Source: Selaginella moellendorffii
Lineage: Eukaryota; Streptophyta; Lycopodiopsida; Selaginellales; Selaginellaceae
Direction: 5' to 3'
Assembly (NCBI RefSeq): GCF_000143415.4
Contig: NW_003314263.1
Location: forward strand, 4,277,946-4,341,945
Length of the DNA: 64,000 nucleotides
Shown: positions 43,349 to 56,313 of the stretch, one piece after another
Position numbering within the stretch: position 1 is the stretch's first letter
Layout: each line of letters begins with the position of its first letter
Made by a program: the position numbers and the translations under genes
The notes under the pieces: model-generated
Databases searched by the model: none
Told to the model about the DNA's origin: nothing
The model's input: the letters and a program-made list of their open reading frames with translations, nothing else

Positions 43349-43889
43349 TGTTGGAATAAAAGAGCCCTAGAGATGCGATTTTAACATCATTTGGACATTG
43401 GACATAAACTATATGATGTGGCAAAATGATGATTAGGTCTATCAAAGGAAAGTATTTAAGTGGGAGGGGCGGTATATGCTCGGCACGGGTATAATGTTTG
43501 TGAGAGGTAAGCTAGGGATGGTTCGTTAAGCGCGAACGAGGGCAAGGGTTTTTGTGCTCGGGAGAGGGGGCGCGCGGCAAAGCGGAGCGCGGACAAGAGG
43601 AGCTATCGCCGTGGCTGCGCGAACCATGTAAGTTCCTCGATCGTCTCTCCGATTTGTCTCCCGGAAATTAGGGTTTAAGGGAATGTAGGCGTCCCTTCTT
43701 TCCTCTGGCTCCTCCTTCCCAGCTCGCTCTCTCGCTGCATGTAGTTTCCATCCAAAGGGGATGAGCTAGCGACGCGCGAGCGCATCAAAATGTAGCTGTG
43801 TAGCTCGCGCATACAGAGGGTTTATACTCGTGCTCGTCTTTTTTGCCATTCAAGGTTTTGGGCGACGGTGAGGAGCTTCGTCGAGGCTT
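43349..43889. promoter_or_regulatory. Divergent promoter and Mei2-like 5' leader
   Basis: Between TTC1 (minus) and the Mei2-like gene (plus). GAACCATGTAAGT at 43621 could be a 5' UTR splice donor, or an ATG-TAA minimal upstream ORF if unspliced. A telo-box TTAGGGTTTAA lies at 43668-43678. Confidence 0.4.
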
Positions 43890-46794
43890 ATGGGGTCGGG
43901 AAACACGTTTCACAGCGGTGCTACGTCGGCTGCTCCATCCATTTCCATGGCGTTTTCTGAGAGCGGGGGCTGGTCTTGGTTCCGTGGGGGGCCTGCAAAG
44001 GGAGACGAGTTGCCACCGGAGGATCACTGGTCCGAGGACAAGGAGAAGAGCGCGAGCTGGGCGGTAAGCGATGACGTGCCCGAGCACCGGAGCGTGCCAT
44101 CCGGTCTTGCTTCCCCACAGATGACACAGGAAGCCGCCGTTGCCGCCGCCGCCGCCGTCGACAAGGCAGGTGACAACATTGGCGTGAACATTTTCTCGAG
44201 TTCATTGCCTGACTTGTTCCGAAACAAACGTAAGCTTTCGTAAGCCTCCCTCGCACATTCTCTGCTTACCATTGTTTGCCTGTGTTTGCAGTAGGACTGC
44301 TCGATGTTCAACAGCCGCCCTCATCGGAGGCCGACGAGGAACCTGAAGACAATGAGATTCCTCTGGAAGAACTGGAGCTGCATGCTATCGGCAGTCTGCT
44401 TCCTGACGACGACGAGTTGTTGGCCGGTGCTCTCACTGATATGCCACCGGGGTCGTCCAGCACCCAGGATTCAGAGGATCTCGACTTTTTCAGCAACGGA
44501 GGGGGCCTTGAACTCGACGGTGATGGCTTTTCTGCCGAAGAACCGACTTCGCGCACGATTTTTGTACGGAATATAGATAGTAAAGTTTCGGATGACGAGC
44601 TTAGAGCTGTTTTTGAGGTGAGTATCGGAATTATCGCCGCCTGCGGGCTTACTGACCTTGAATGCTTCCTCGTGTGCGCAGCGTTTTGGTGACATTCGTA
44701 CGCTGTACACTGGATGTAAACCCGAAGGTTTGATTTTAGTCTCCTACTACGATTTGCGGGGTGCCAAGCGCGCGATACGTGCGCTCCAGAGCCGGGTGCT
44801 GTGGGGCCAAAAGTTGGAGATGCACTTCTTATTTCCAAAGGTGCGTTACCTACCTTTGTTTTCGCTGTATACTGAGACTGGACAATTTGCAGGATAGTCA
44901 CCCATACGACACAAGCCTTGGCATGGTTGCGGTTTTCAATGTCGATCCCGCCGTGTCAAACGACGATCTCAAAGAACTTTTCGGAGTGTATGGGGACATC
45001 AAGGAGGTAAACCATCTATACTGCTAGGCATGGCGTTTGTAAGCTGGCCGTTTTTGTTTTGTAAGCAGGTCCACGAGACGCCGCTTAAACATCGACACAG
45101 GTTCATCGAGTTCTATGATTCACGAGCTGCATGCGCTGCGCTTCGGGTTCTGAATAAGCGTGATCTACTCGCCAGGCGAACTCGACTGGACCCGAGGTAT
45201 GAAGTGCTGGTGAAGTTATCCGCTGCTAGTAAAGCTTACCTTCCCTACCTTCAGCTCAATATTGCAGTTCAACGATGACGTTGATAACGATGATCCTCTC
45301 GTGCAGTCTCAGCATCTGTTCAATGCGACAGGTTGGACAAATCTTTTTTTCCTTTGCTCTTAGCATTTACTTTCCTTCATTTGCAGGCTATAGTGAAAGC
45401 GAGGCTTTGAGGGAGCTTCACCAGCAGGCGAAGTTTGCGTCGTTTAGCCACCCTTGGAACTCCCTGGCGGGTGGTTTATCTTCACCATCCTCCGTCATGG
45501 GAAAAGCTGGTGATGTTGGGCTGGGCTATCACTCGTATCCGGATTTTGATTACGGCCTTATGAACCATATTCGGCAGAGCTCGGCCATGTCAGCTTTACG
45601 TGCACGTGAAGGACTGGAAGAGATGCCTCTTCATAGGAGTCCTGGTTACGAGCATAGAGGTAGCGCCTTTCTTTCCTCACCTCTTGTGGATCTCAATTCT
45701 GTGTTGTTTCTCAGGCCTGGCAGTAAATCCTCGACCAGGATTGGTGACAACGCCAAGCTCGCCTTTCCTGTGGGGCAATGCTCCGCAGAGCTCTCCGTTG
45801 CTGTGGCCACCATCAGCTCATTTGTATGGTCATCCAAAGGTTCATGGTTGCAGCCTGCAGAGCCACTTACTCAATCCGGTCCTGGCTTACCCTCAAGTAG
45901 GATGCCTACCTTACGGTGAGAAGTTACGAGACAGAAGGCGCGGGTATTTAAGGCAATCGGCGCCTGGAGGATACCTCGGGCTTACAGGGTCACTGAGGCT
46001 GGGGTCAAGAAGTCATCCTGATCGCAAGAGTGATTTGTCGAAGGGCGCTCTTTCCAGCGGCGTGGGCCGATTCAACAGCCGGCACAGAAGCCGCAGAGGC
46101 GACAGTAACGCAGCGGACAAAGAACAGTTTCACCTGGACCTGGATCGTATAGTCAGCGGAGAGGACAAGCGTACGACGCTCATGCTTAAAAATATTCCGA
46201 ACAAGTGAGTACGCTCGAGAGTCACGAGTGGTTTGTGTTCTGAGGCTCGTGTTTGCAGATACACGTCGAAGATGCTCTTGGCAGTGATCGATGAGGCAAA
46301 CCAGGGCACTTACGATTTTATCTACTTACCAATCGACTTCAAGGTGTGTGATTTGTCATATGATATTCTGGACTAACCTTACGCTGCAACGCAGAACAAG
46401 TGCAATGTGGGGTACGCTTTTGTGAATATGATAGAGCCTTCCTACATTGTCTCGTTTTATAAGGTAAGCAACACAGCAGGCTTGGATCGCGACGCTTACC
46501 GTTGTCTGTTATCCAGGCTTTTAATGGCAAGAAATGGGAAAAGTTTAATAGTGAGAAGGTTGCATCGGTAGCTTATGCTCGAATTCAAGGCAAAGCCGCT
46601 CTTGTGGCTCATTTCCAGAACTCGAGCCTGATGAACGAATGTCGTCCTATAGTGTTCGGCGAAGAAGGGAACACTCCGGACGATCCAGGCAAAGAAATCG
46701 GTTTGTAACTCGAGTTTTCTCTGTTGTATTGTTCCTAATGGTTACTACTGTTACAGGGATTGTAATGGGTTCCGAGGAAGCGACGAAACTGTAA
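43890..46794 (+). CDS. Mei2-like RNA-binding protein (AML/TE1 group)
   Basis: About twelve exons with short introns; I estimate roughly 750 aa. The start MGSGNTFHSGATS follows a leader intron. RRM1 has RTIFVRNIDSKVSDDELR and GLILVSYYDLRGAKRAI. RRM2 has GMVAVFNVDPAVSNDDLKEL and RFIEFYDSRAACAAL. The diagnostic C-terminal Mei2 RRM starts RTTLMLKNIPNKYTSKMLL, continues VIDEANQGTYDFIYLPIDF and NVGYAFVNMIEP, and ends AFNGKKWEKFNSEKVA with YARIQGK. The family founder drives meiotic entry in fission yeast; plant members act in meiosis and organ initiation. The last exon adds only ten codons or so (IVMGSEEATKL). Confidence 0.9.
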
Positions 46795-47552
46795 AACACG
46801 TGAGGGTAACACAGAGAGGCAAGGAAGATGATGAGCACCTCTTCAAGCGAAGGTTTTGATGTAGATTCCTTAGGACTGGCTCATCCATCTATCGTTGAGG
46901 TTCCAGTTTTTTTCCTTTCGTTTTTCTTTTTTATCTTTTTCTACGTTCTTCCTTTTGCTTGTAAAAAATAATGAGCTAGTCATGGAAGAAGATCCGGCAG
47001 CCGCGGTAGCAGCAGCAGATTTTATGTAAAAAGATCAGAAGAAGAAAGTTTGGTGTTCGGCAATCAGTGGCAGTGTTGATCTCCGTTAGTTGGTTGGATT
47101 GGAGAGGGAGAGAGTTTTTCAGGCCTTTGGTGGTGGCTCTACCTTTGTAGCTCCATCAGATTTTGTAGTAATGGTTTCTTTCGTTTTTTCCAGTCTAAGA
47201 TGAATTATCTTGGATGGTGACTTTCCATGTGGGAATGACAGGAGCACATTTTCTTGGCGCTGCTGTTTTGAATGGAGACGTCCCTTTTTCTCAGCTCTTG
47301 CAGCTCGGCTCTGCGGCCTACCTAAAGCTGACACGCCGAAGTTGAAGTCTTGGTTGCTTTCCACTTTTGCCAAAAGAGACTTCGCAGCGCATCGTCTTTG
47401 TATGTATCTCTAACGCAGGTTTTGTTTGGACACAACAAACACTCCAGCGGCTATAATACAAATCCTGCATCGCAACCGTGTGACAGTCTCGCGTGGGGAG
47501 ACGTGTGATGGATGACCTCTAGCACTAGCTAGCAAAGTTAATGAACGGATAG
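46795..47552. other. Intergenic, convergent 3' ends
   Basis: Contains the 3' UTR region of the Mei2-like gene (T-rich, AAAATAATGAGC near 46965) and the downstream flank of the polygalacturonase. No gene is seen. Confidence 0.5.
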
Positions 47553-48862
47553 CTAGCAGCCATCGTAGCTTGATTGCACCTGGCCGAGCTTGGGCTTGCC
47601 CTGCTGCAAGCAAGTCACTTGTGGGACCGTGGGTGAGAAGATCTCGCCGTAAGAATTCCAGCAAAAGGCTGGAATGTCGTCGTAGCCCCTGGCTGAGAGG
47701 AGCTCGACGTTGGCCACCACGATGCCGACGCAGGGGACGCTGTCGCTGCATGCAAAGTGGATGTTGCTCTTCTGCGTGTAGGTGCCCCGGATGTTCTTGT
47801 AGGAAACGTCCGAGATGGAGACCCCGGATGTCTGGTTGTGGCAGCTCCGGCCGTCGCAGTAGAACTGGTCGATGACGATCGGATTGCTCACGTTGAGCAC
47901 GGCGATGTTGTGGAAATGGACGCTGCTCACGGAGCCAGACCCGCCCTGGTTGCACGAGCATTTGTGTATGACAAGGAACCGAAACAAGAAACGAGAGAAC
48001 CTGCCAGGTCTTGATGCGGACTCCGTTCTGGGAGGTGTGAACTACAACGTCGTGGACGGAGACGTCGGATACACAGGCCTTGGTTCCTCCTCGTCCCAGC
48101 CCACCAATGCTGGACAAGAGAGCGCGAGTGTGTGAGAAAAACTTGTGTGTCTACAAGGTACCTTATGCCGTGGCCCGGACCACACATCATGTCGAATATC
48201 TCAATGTTGGAGCAGCCAGTCTGGATGGAAACGCAGTCGTCTCCTGCACAATCTCGAGCTGTCAAAAACTTAAACTCTTTCTCCTCGACCGTTTGCTTAC
48301 CAGTTGACACCCGGGAGCTCCGCACGGCCGCGTATCGTGTGTCCTGCAGGTGAATCCCATCGGTGTTGGGGCTGGTGTAGGGAGAAGAGATGGTCACATT
48401 GTTGACGACGACACCTTGGCAGCTGTCGAACTTGAGATGCGTTTGGGGGCTGTTGACAATGGCCAAGTGCTGCACAACCACGTTGCTGCTGCCATAGAAG
48501 CGTACAGCCTGCGCAGGGGCAGGGGACTCACATTATCACGCAGTCCGAGCGTAAGATCTGAAAGAATATGTATGTAGTTGTTGGAACTAACTTACAGTTG
48601 GGATATCACAGGATTTGGATGTCTTGTGACCCTGCGAAATCAAGTTGCAAGTTCCATTTGCCAGGCGTCAGAGAACTTATTTCTAGTCCCTTACCTTTGC
48701 CTTGCAAGAAGAATTCCACCACGCAGGGCCATTTCCATTTATCGCGCCAGTGCAGCTCCCCTGGAGGAGTAATCCGTGAACTCTCGCAAACTCGATCCAT
48801 TGGAGCAAGCTCGTTCCGTTCCAGGCCTTGGCGCTAGTTGGAGCGACGATGGTGCCATCCAC

Positions 48863-48908
<46 letters not shown>

Positions 48909-49417
48909 GAGAGCCTTTTAAGAGACAACACTCTGACTGTAGGGATTTCAGAACAAACAGACCTGAAAGACGAGATTGTTTTGGCATGGCCCCGAGAAGA
49001 CAAGCGGCTTCACCAAGAACACAAAATTCGCAGGAACTTCAACCATGGAGGATTCCACCTTGCATGCTTGGTTCCAAGCTGCTAGGAATGCCTGAGGCCA
49101 GACAATGTGAGGAAACCGAGAAAGAAGAAGAAGAAAAGCCTGCCGCTTACGTGCGTATCATCGGTGACTCCATCTCCTTTAGCTCCAAAAGAGAGAACGT
49201 CGTAGATGTTGGTGCTGTAGTAGCCATATCCTCCATTGCTTGGCTCAGGTGCTGCTGCTGGACCTCCTCCATCTCCTCCGCTTTTGTGCCCGATTGTTGA
49301 GCTCGATCCTCCTCCTCCTCCTCCTCCTCCAGCATACTTGGAGCGACCACTTGATCTTGCATCGACCACCAGGAACGCCACCACTAGTGTGACAAGCCTC
49401 CAAAGGGCCATTGTCAT
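47553..49417 (-). CDS. Polygalacturonase, glycoside hydrolase family 28
   Basis: A multi-exon gene. The start MTMALWRLVTLVVAFLVVDA is a signal peptide, followed by a Gly/Ser-rich spacer and the mature start NIYDVLSFGAKGDGVTDDT. Exon 2 holds AFLAAWNQACKVESS. GH28 catalytic motifs follow in order: SPNTDGIHLQDT (Asp), then GDDCVSIQTGCSNI (Asp-Asp), GPGHGISIGGLGRG (His) and GVRIKTWQGGSGSV (RIK substrate binding). The C-terminus has FYCDGRSCHNQTSGVSISDV and ends QSSYDGC. Such enzymes cut homogalacturonan in the cell wall; endo versus exo action cannot be settled here. One intron is nearly filled by a CT repeat. The chosen start is the second ATG of the frame because it makes the better signal peptide. 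Confidence 0.9.
48865..48913 (-). repeat. (GA)n microsatellite serving as intron polypyrimidine tract
   Basis: On the gene strand this is about 24 CT units, broken by one CCCT, and it ends TCTCTCAG directly at the acceptor of the exon VDGTIVAPT. Length variation here could change splicing of the polygalacturonase mRNA. Confidence 0.9.
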
Positions 49418-52400
49418 TCCTTCTCCCTCTCCCTGTCTGAGAAGGAAAGACAAGCGTATCAGAGAGCTCTGTATTTATACTTACACATCCGCTGGAACAC
49501 AGGCCCGTGACAAGCTGCAGCGCTGTTCACTGTTCCAGTATTTAACGTCGAAACTTGCGGAAGAGAGAAAAAGTATTCTTTTTCTTCTTTCTTTTCTGTG
49601 TTTTTATTCCCTTTCACAAGCAATTCACCTTTGCTCTTCAGTACAACAGTCTGCTTCTCGTCTGTTAGATGTAAGGACCAAGGTTACCATCCCAAAATTT
49701 CCCTAGACAGAAAAATCACCGTCGTCCAAGAGAATGTAAGCTCTACAGTCACGACAATCAATTTCGACCCCAAAACCGTCCTCCAATTTTCATGCTGAGT
49801 AGTAAACTCGAGGTTTAGTGCCACCGTGATTTGCGTTCCATAAATCTCGAGCACGGTGTCACACTCCAATCCCAGGTCAATTTGACTTTGATGGAAACTC
49901 TCTGCCAATCCAGTGCTACAACGATTCTTTTGCCAGAGAGGGGCCCTGCCCAGACCTGTTTCAAGGATTTAAATCAGCTCAACACTCGAAGGAGTTTTCC
50001 AGATGTTTAAATGGGAACGCCGCGAGACTTAAGCGCCCGTTGCCAACCTGAAGCATATCAGGATCCAGAGACCAGCTCTAAAATGTCAATACAAGAGGCA
50101 TTCTGCCAGTATGGAGGATTTATCTGTGTAAAGAGAGACAGAGGTTGTTCACCGTTGGCATCGGCCAAAAGCTTAATTCCCAGAAGAGGAAAAGCTTCAA
50201 ATACCCTTCCCATCTGTCCTCAGGAGTTGGTATATTTTTCCTGCCCACAATGCGCAGGGCATGCCCTGCTTTCAGATACAACCACTGAAATGTACTCACC
50301 ATTTGCAACCAGTGGTTCTCCCTCTTTTATTGAGACATTCTAGCTACAAGCAACTGCGGAACACGGGGGGTCAAGCACACCTGAGTGAAGGACCTCAGGG
50401 TTAGAGAGACACTTGAAAGGACACTTGAACGTAATTTTGGGCTCCTGTGTACTAGCTTGCATTCTCTTGGCTTCTACTATCACCTGCTGACAAAGAGCAA
50501 GATCACTCACTCACATCGAAGTCTTACGCTTCATCGGAGTCGGCTTCTTCCTTTGCCACTTTGCGTTGTCTTCTCACCTGCATTCATCACCTCGACACAA
50601 GTCATTTGTCGTTGATGTCCGGAGATTTCTCGCGGTGCCTGCTCAACCCTAGTATTCTTTTATGGCGGATGGAGGCGAGAGCAAGGTTCTCGGGAGCTGT
50701 GGAAACCATTGGAAGTATGAGAGGGTGGTCCTCTCGTTGAGCACATCCCAGTACTCGTGCCATTGCACGAGGTTTGATGCTCACAAAGCTCTGTTCTAGC
50801 TTTCTCTATGTTGCTTCTTGGCTAGATTCATCTCGTTGCTCGGATTTAAATTTGATGTTGTTACTTCCATACCCTCCATTTCTGACTGACAAGGCTCCGA
50901 TCTGACTGGGTCGTTTAATCTCTGCATCTTGGTGCTGCTTTTGAAGGTTGTCGAAGTCCTTATGGTCCTCTCCTGCAGCAAGGCGGTCTGCTCGGTCGAT
51001 CGTTCTATGTCCAATACATGATCCAAGAAAGAAGAATGAGCGCACACTAGGAAGAGTTTAGACAGAGATAAAGTAGATATAAAGATTATGGATGATCCGA
51101 TTGCGAGCGTACAAAGGCAAATCGAAGCAGTAACGATTCACGGATGAATTGGCCACAATTTGTGCTACTACGTTGAAGAAGTCTGCTAAACCTGTCAAGG
51201 AGAAGAGTTTCTGGTTTCAGCAATTAAGAATGTGCAGCAGAAACAGGATGGAATGAAGCAGCTCTAAGTCTCTACTGAAAGCTCAACAAAACACAAATTG
51301 TGCACGGTTGATTCACATGCATGAATATCATTACAAGGCTGATAAACAGTGCTTCCCTAAGATTGAGGTAAAGTTGCAAGGCAAGATCATGGAGTTTTTT
51401 AAAAGTTGAATGGCAGTAGCTGAGATAAGGCGCAATTTGGCTACTCTGGAGGAGCGCCAATCAGACTCATGTAGCTCAGATCAGCCACAATTATGATGCT
51501 GGACATGCAAATTGAGCAGCTTAAATCTCAGCTTGAGGTTGCCTGAAGGATTCAGATCTCAGAAGCAATATGATGTGTTGGACTGCCAACATGGTCGAAT
51601 GCGTGCTCAATTGAAGATTCAGCCCAAGATGCTAGCTTCTCTCAAGACAGCGCTGCTATACAACAAGTCTGGTAACCCCATCAGCATGCTAGAAGACGAC
51701 ATGGTCGAGAAGGGTACCATTCTGATTCGAGAATGCCCTCTATGAACAATATTGCGGTGGCCAGCTGTACGTGCACATCCCATTTCGGCATGCGAGCTGG
51801 TTGCGGGCCACCTTGAGCAATTGAATGGCTCACAGGACTCGTCTTAGCACACTACAAGTGTTATCACGAAAGCTTCAGGCATGTACTTCGTTTTTACTAA
51901 CTTTAGTAGCATGAAAGCTCTTCACATGGTAGATTGCACTTAGATTTACAAGCTTCAAACCTGTGTGAGGAAGCCAGTCATCTATTTTTTCTCATAGGGA
52001 CTCAGCCATGCAGGCTGATTACCTTTGTTGAGCAGTGTAAGGCACTTGGCCAACCCAACATACGACTTAGTGATGCTATGAAAACCAGAGATTGTTGCCC
52101 TGCTCTTTGTACAGCAAAGAAGTTGCTCAGCCTTACAAGACAGCAACATAGTGATATGAGCATCGTGCATACCCATGCTAGTAAGTGACCATGGTAAGCA
52201 ATCTTGCTTCTGGGCTAACCAATGCAGTGACTTTGCATTATCAATAACTGATAGAGCTGGACTCGTTTGACGCTTGTCAACTCTATTCACCCAACTGTCT
52301 CGCACACAAGCAATGACAAATCAATCAAACAGAGTATTTGCTTCTCACATCCTGGAGTTCTAGATACTTTTTGTGTTGCAGGCGATGCAGCTGCTGCTAA

Positions 52401-53700
52401 TTAAGTTATCTAGAGACAATTTCCAAAAGGCTGAGACATGGAAGGAATCTGCTCAAAAGTTCACAGCATGTCTCAATATTGGATCTTCATTTTCATCAGT
52501 CTCAGTGTGCGACAAGCTTGCAACCACCTCTCAGGTTCAACAACTGTGTGCTTTTGGTACTAATGAGAAAGGTGTTCATGATGGCTAACTTTCAAACGAA
52601 CACAACCTCACAACAAGTTGTGAAGATAGCTGTGAGCCTGCAAGTGCTGGACATTCTGAACAAGCTATGATTGGTAGTTTCATCAAGTGTGGAGATGACG
52701 TTCTGCCATCTTTGTAAATGTCTGGTTGTAATGTGACATTCAATGCTCATATGCTCATATGTATGAGCTTTGAATGTCACATTTGTGTTCTCTTCACAAA
52801 TGGAGCATCCTATTGAGGATCCTCAGTTTCTAGATGACAACACAATAGAGCCACCAATTTCGTCGCCCGATAGCTCTCAGGACCCGGTATTGCCTCCGGA
52901 CACATGCTACTTCGTCATCAGGAAGTCCAGCAGCCAGAGGTTAATACTTTGAGTAGAGCCAAACGAGGAAGAAGTCTCCCAGCGCTTGGACTCAGCTCTG
53001 TTCATCTCGAGTGTCCCCATTGTGTCCTTGCCATGTCCAGCACCAAAAAAGTTATGTTCAAACTGAATCCCTGTGGCTGAATGATATCTCCCAAGAAAAA
53101 GAAGCATCTTATTGTTCCTGACTTGTGATGTTGGTCCATCACTCCAAAGGATATGCCTTTCTGTGGCTAGGTATTATGTTCTAACCCACTCCCAATGCAC
53201 CTGCAAGCAGCATTGTACATTGTGAAAATCATCAGAGATGTAGCAATGAATTTCCTTGCCCATGCCTGCTATGATCATCTGAAAGAAGTGACAGAGAAAT
53301 ATAAGTCACTACTACAAAGAAAGTAACCTGCTTTCATTGAAATGTATATGTACATTCCCTCAATGTCCCATAGGGACTAGTACAAAAATTGGGGAATGCA
53401 ACCCCTCAGAGTGCTATCTACTAGTGTTCCTGTATGCTTGATACTCCTACTCCTGCAACAAAAGAGGTCAAGGTTGTCTGATTGTGTTGGGATCAATATC
53501 TGCCCTCCTGGCCACTTTGAGGATGGTGTTTGGTGGTCACCACCTCCAATGAATCCCGTCAACCCCAGCCATGCCGAAGGATGGAAGCCATCGACTGCCC
53601 CATACATCCAGTCTCTTAGGTTTACCTTTGTCCCTCAAAACAGAATGGTGTAAGTGGACTTCTTAACCACCACCACTTAGACTCTTATTTCCCTCTATAT
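49418..53700. other. Gene-poor interval without recognisable coding region
   Basis: Only short frames are present (for example 51512-51745 and 53396-53653), with no family resemblance that I can name. They may be remnants or chance. The first few hundred bases should hold the polygalacturonase promoter on the minus strand. No element ends were found. Confidence 0.45.
52730..52783. repeat. 22-bp inverted repeat with 10-nt loop
   Basis: AATGTGACATTCAATGCTCATA (shortened form AATGTGACATTCAATG) at 52730-52751 pairs with 52762-52783 with one mismatch. The loop is TGCTCATATG. It could be a foldback-element remnant, a hairpin RNA or a terminator-like structure; its context gives no hint. Confidence 0.8.
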
Positions 53701-54000
53701 TACCTAACATTCATTTTTAATCACCTCCCAAACTGAGGCTCTTAATTCTACCTAGCAGGTTTAAAATTCTTAACACAAATCCCTAAGTCCCAAAGTGGAG
53801 TTGAAGGTGATCTATATAGTAATGGCAAAATGGAAGTTTAATAAGCATAATATGTTTGGACCAAAAACTTTAACTCAAAAAGTTGAGAGTAAAAGTAGAA
53901 CTCCTAAATAAGTGCTTAAGGAATGAGTATAAAATGATCAGTAATCAAGTCTCTACATAGGGATAAAATAATGATAAACACGTGGTAAGTGTTGTGATAC

Positions 54001-54420
54001 ATGGAAGTGTCAAGACCGATATCAAGTTTGAGTTTGAGTCCAAGTTTGAGTCTAAGATTGGGTTTGAGATCAGGTTTGAGACTGGGTTTGAAACCGAGTT
54101 CGAAACTAGGTTCGAGATCAGATTTGAGACTAAGTCTTAGACTGAGTCCAAGATTGAGTCCAAGATTGAGTTCAAGATTAAGTCCAAGACTGAATCCGAG
54201 TTTGAGTTTGAGACTGGGTCCAAGATCAGGTTTGAGACTAAGTCCAAGATTGATTTAAGATCGAGTTTGAGATCAAGCCCAATATTGAGTCTGAAACCTA
54301 GACCGAGACTAAGTTCGAGTCTGAGTTTGAGTTCGAGTCCGAGTTCGAGTTCGAGTCTAAGTCTAAGTCTAAGTTTGAGTCTAAGACCAAGACTAAGTCT
54401 AAGTTTAAGGGTGAAAGCTC
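54001..54420 (+). repeat. Degenerate minisatellite of GAGTTTGAGTC/CAAGTCTAAGT-type hexamer-12-mer units
   Basis: About 420 bp are composed of units such as TTTGAGTCTAAG, TTTGAGACTAAG and TTCGAGTCTAAG in variable order. The period is about 6 nt in higher-order 12-24-nt blocks. A frame through it reads Leu-Ser-Arg repeats, which is a by-product of the repeat. Confidence 0.85.
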
Positions 54421-56313
54421 ACAGTGATCGTCTCTTAGATTTGTAAATCCCTATGGGATAGTAAGTGGAGGAGTGTGGCTAGGAAAACGAGTGTGATCAA
54501 GAAAGGTTATACCTATATGGTGGGTGATGATATGAACATTAGGGAGCCCAAAACTAGAGTAAACATAAATAGATAAGTAGGGTGACTTGGTGAAGTGTTT
54601 AAGAGCTAGCTTTAACTCCTTTGAGAGATCAAATGGTCAATATTATATGACCAGTCAATAGTAGCTATCCCATAATTAAAGATTTCACTATGCATACAAA
54701 GTGCTGAAGTTAGTTTACATATATTAGCCCAAAGTAGAAGACTAATAGATGGACAATATCAAAGTTATAGATAAAAATCTTTTAAAGATAATGAATCATC
54801 AGAAAGTTAATTAAGTCTTACATTCGAACACAAAAAGATTTTAAATAAATTATCTTTCGATAAACTAGTATAGAATAGAAGCCACCAAGATCATAATAGT
54901 TTGAAGGCATATTTACACCTCAGTAATAAGACATTTTTACTGGTTAAGACTAATAAGGGGTGATTTTGCCATAGATTTTAACCTTATCGAGGAAGATATG
55001 AACACTATATAGAGTTTGGAGTAGAATTCATTCATTTAAGGACCTTCCACATATCCCATTATACATAATTTTTAGTTTTTACAACTTTCTTTCTATTTTG
55101 CAAAAGATAAAGGAGGTGGGAGGTTTATGAGTGCGTTAGATGGTTCCATTAGCATCTTCTCTAGAATAGATCTTCATAACTTCTTGGAGGTCTTAATCCA
55201 AGAACTTGTAGCAAGATTGGAATAATATGTATAAGTTTAGAATTGGTATAATATTTGTGGATGTAGGAAGGGTGCCCATGCTAGACTACCACACATTCCT
55301 GAAGTGAGAACTTATTAGTTTTACTTGTCTTTGACAATTTGTCCCTATTTTTGGTTTTTAATTTTAATGTTAGGATTTTTATAGGCTGGTGTCTAGCCTT
55401 ATGCACAATGATATCACAATTCTAGCTAAAAGCATTAAGCCTTATAGGGTGTGTCTGGGTTTATAGCTTGTTTTTGATGTTCTATATAACCTTAAACTTC
55501 AATGCTTTTATATAAGACAACATTTGGATAAGAAACATGGCATATAGAAGAAGTCTTGATGGAACAAAGGGTTTTGTCAATCTATATCTCTTCCACCTTT
55601 AAACTCACTCTTGAATATGAATTGGCTAGAGCCTGAGGAATCCATATTCAAGATCATATCAAGATTATTTTAAATGCCGGTGATCTATAGCATGTTAGCG
55701 TCTTGTGCACTTTAGATATTATAATTACACCTAGTACTAATTCCTCAATCTTATATATTGGAGATTGGCACTAGTTGTCTGATAATCCAGCTTGGGGCTG
55801 GGTAGTTTTTGAGCTGAGCTCAAATCAATGAAAGTCAACAAAAGTCAAAGGAAGTCAATACAATCCCCTAACTAGCAAAAGTTTAATGGCACTACCTTAG
55901 TTCGTCCCGAACCAAGAATTTTTAACATAAAATCTAGGTGTTTAAGGTATTCCATAAACTCATGTAGATTATTGGTTAGACACGAACTAATCTTTTAGTC
56001 TACAAAGAAAGAAAATGATATATTAAACAACATAGTTTATATTAAAATCAGAATATATTCAATCTTCTTCTATCCATATCCAGAAAAGTAGAAATGGGTA
56101 TAGTGGAATGCTCCTTCACTATAGGCTTATGTTGTATATAATGTTGGCCATACGTTCAACATAAATAGGTAAGTGGAATTGACTTCGGTCCATATGATCA
56201 TCTATATCATCAAGATCAAGCGTGTGGACTAAAACACTATGTGTGATAAGTGTAGACCTAATGACATAGAAACATTTGAGAATGAATATTATAGATTATT
56301 TCAAGCACTAACA
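54421..56313. other. AT-rich interval without recognisable gene
   Basis: No long frame, no clear repeats and no element ends seen. Confidence 0.45.

Noticed and set aside
54001-54258. Leu-Ser-Arg repeat protein
   Set aside because: It is only the translation of the minisatellite.
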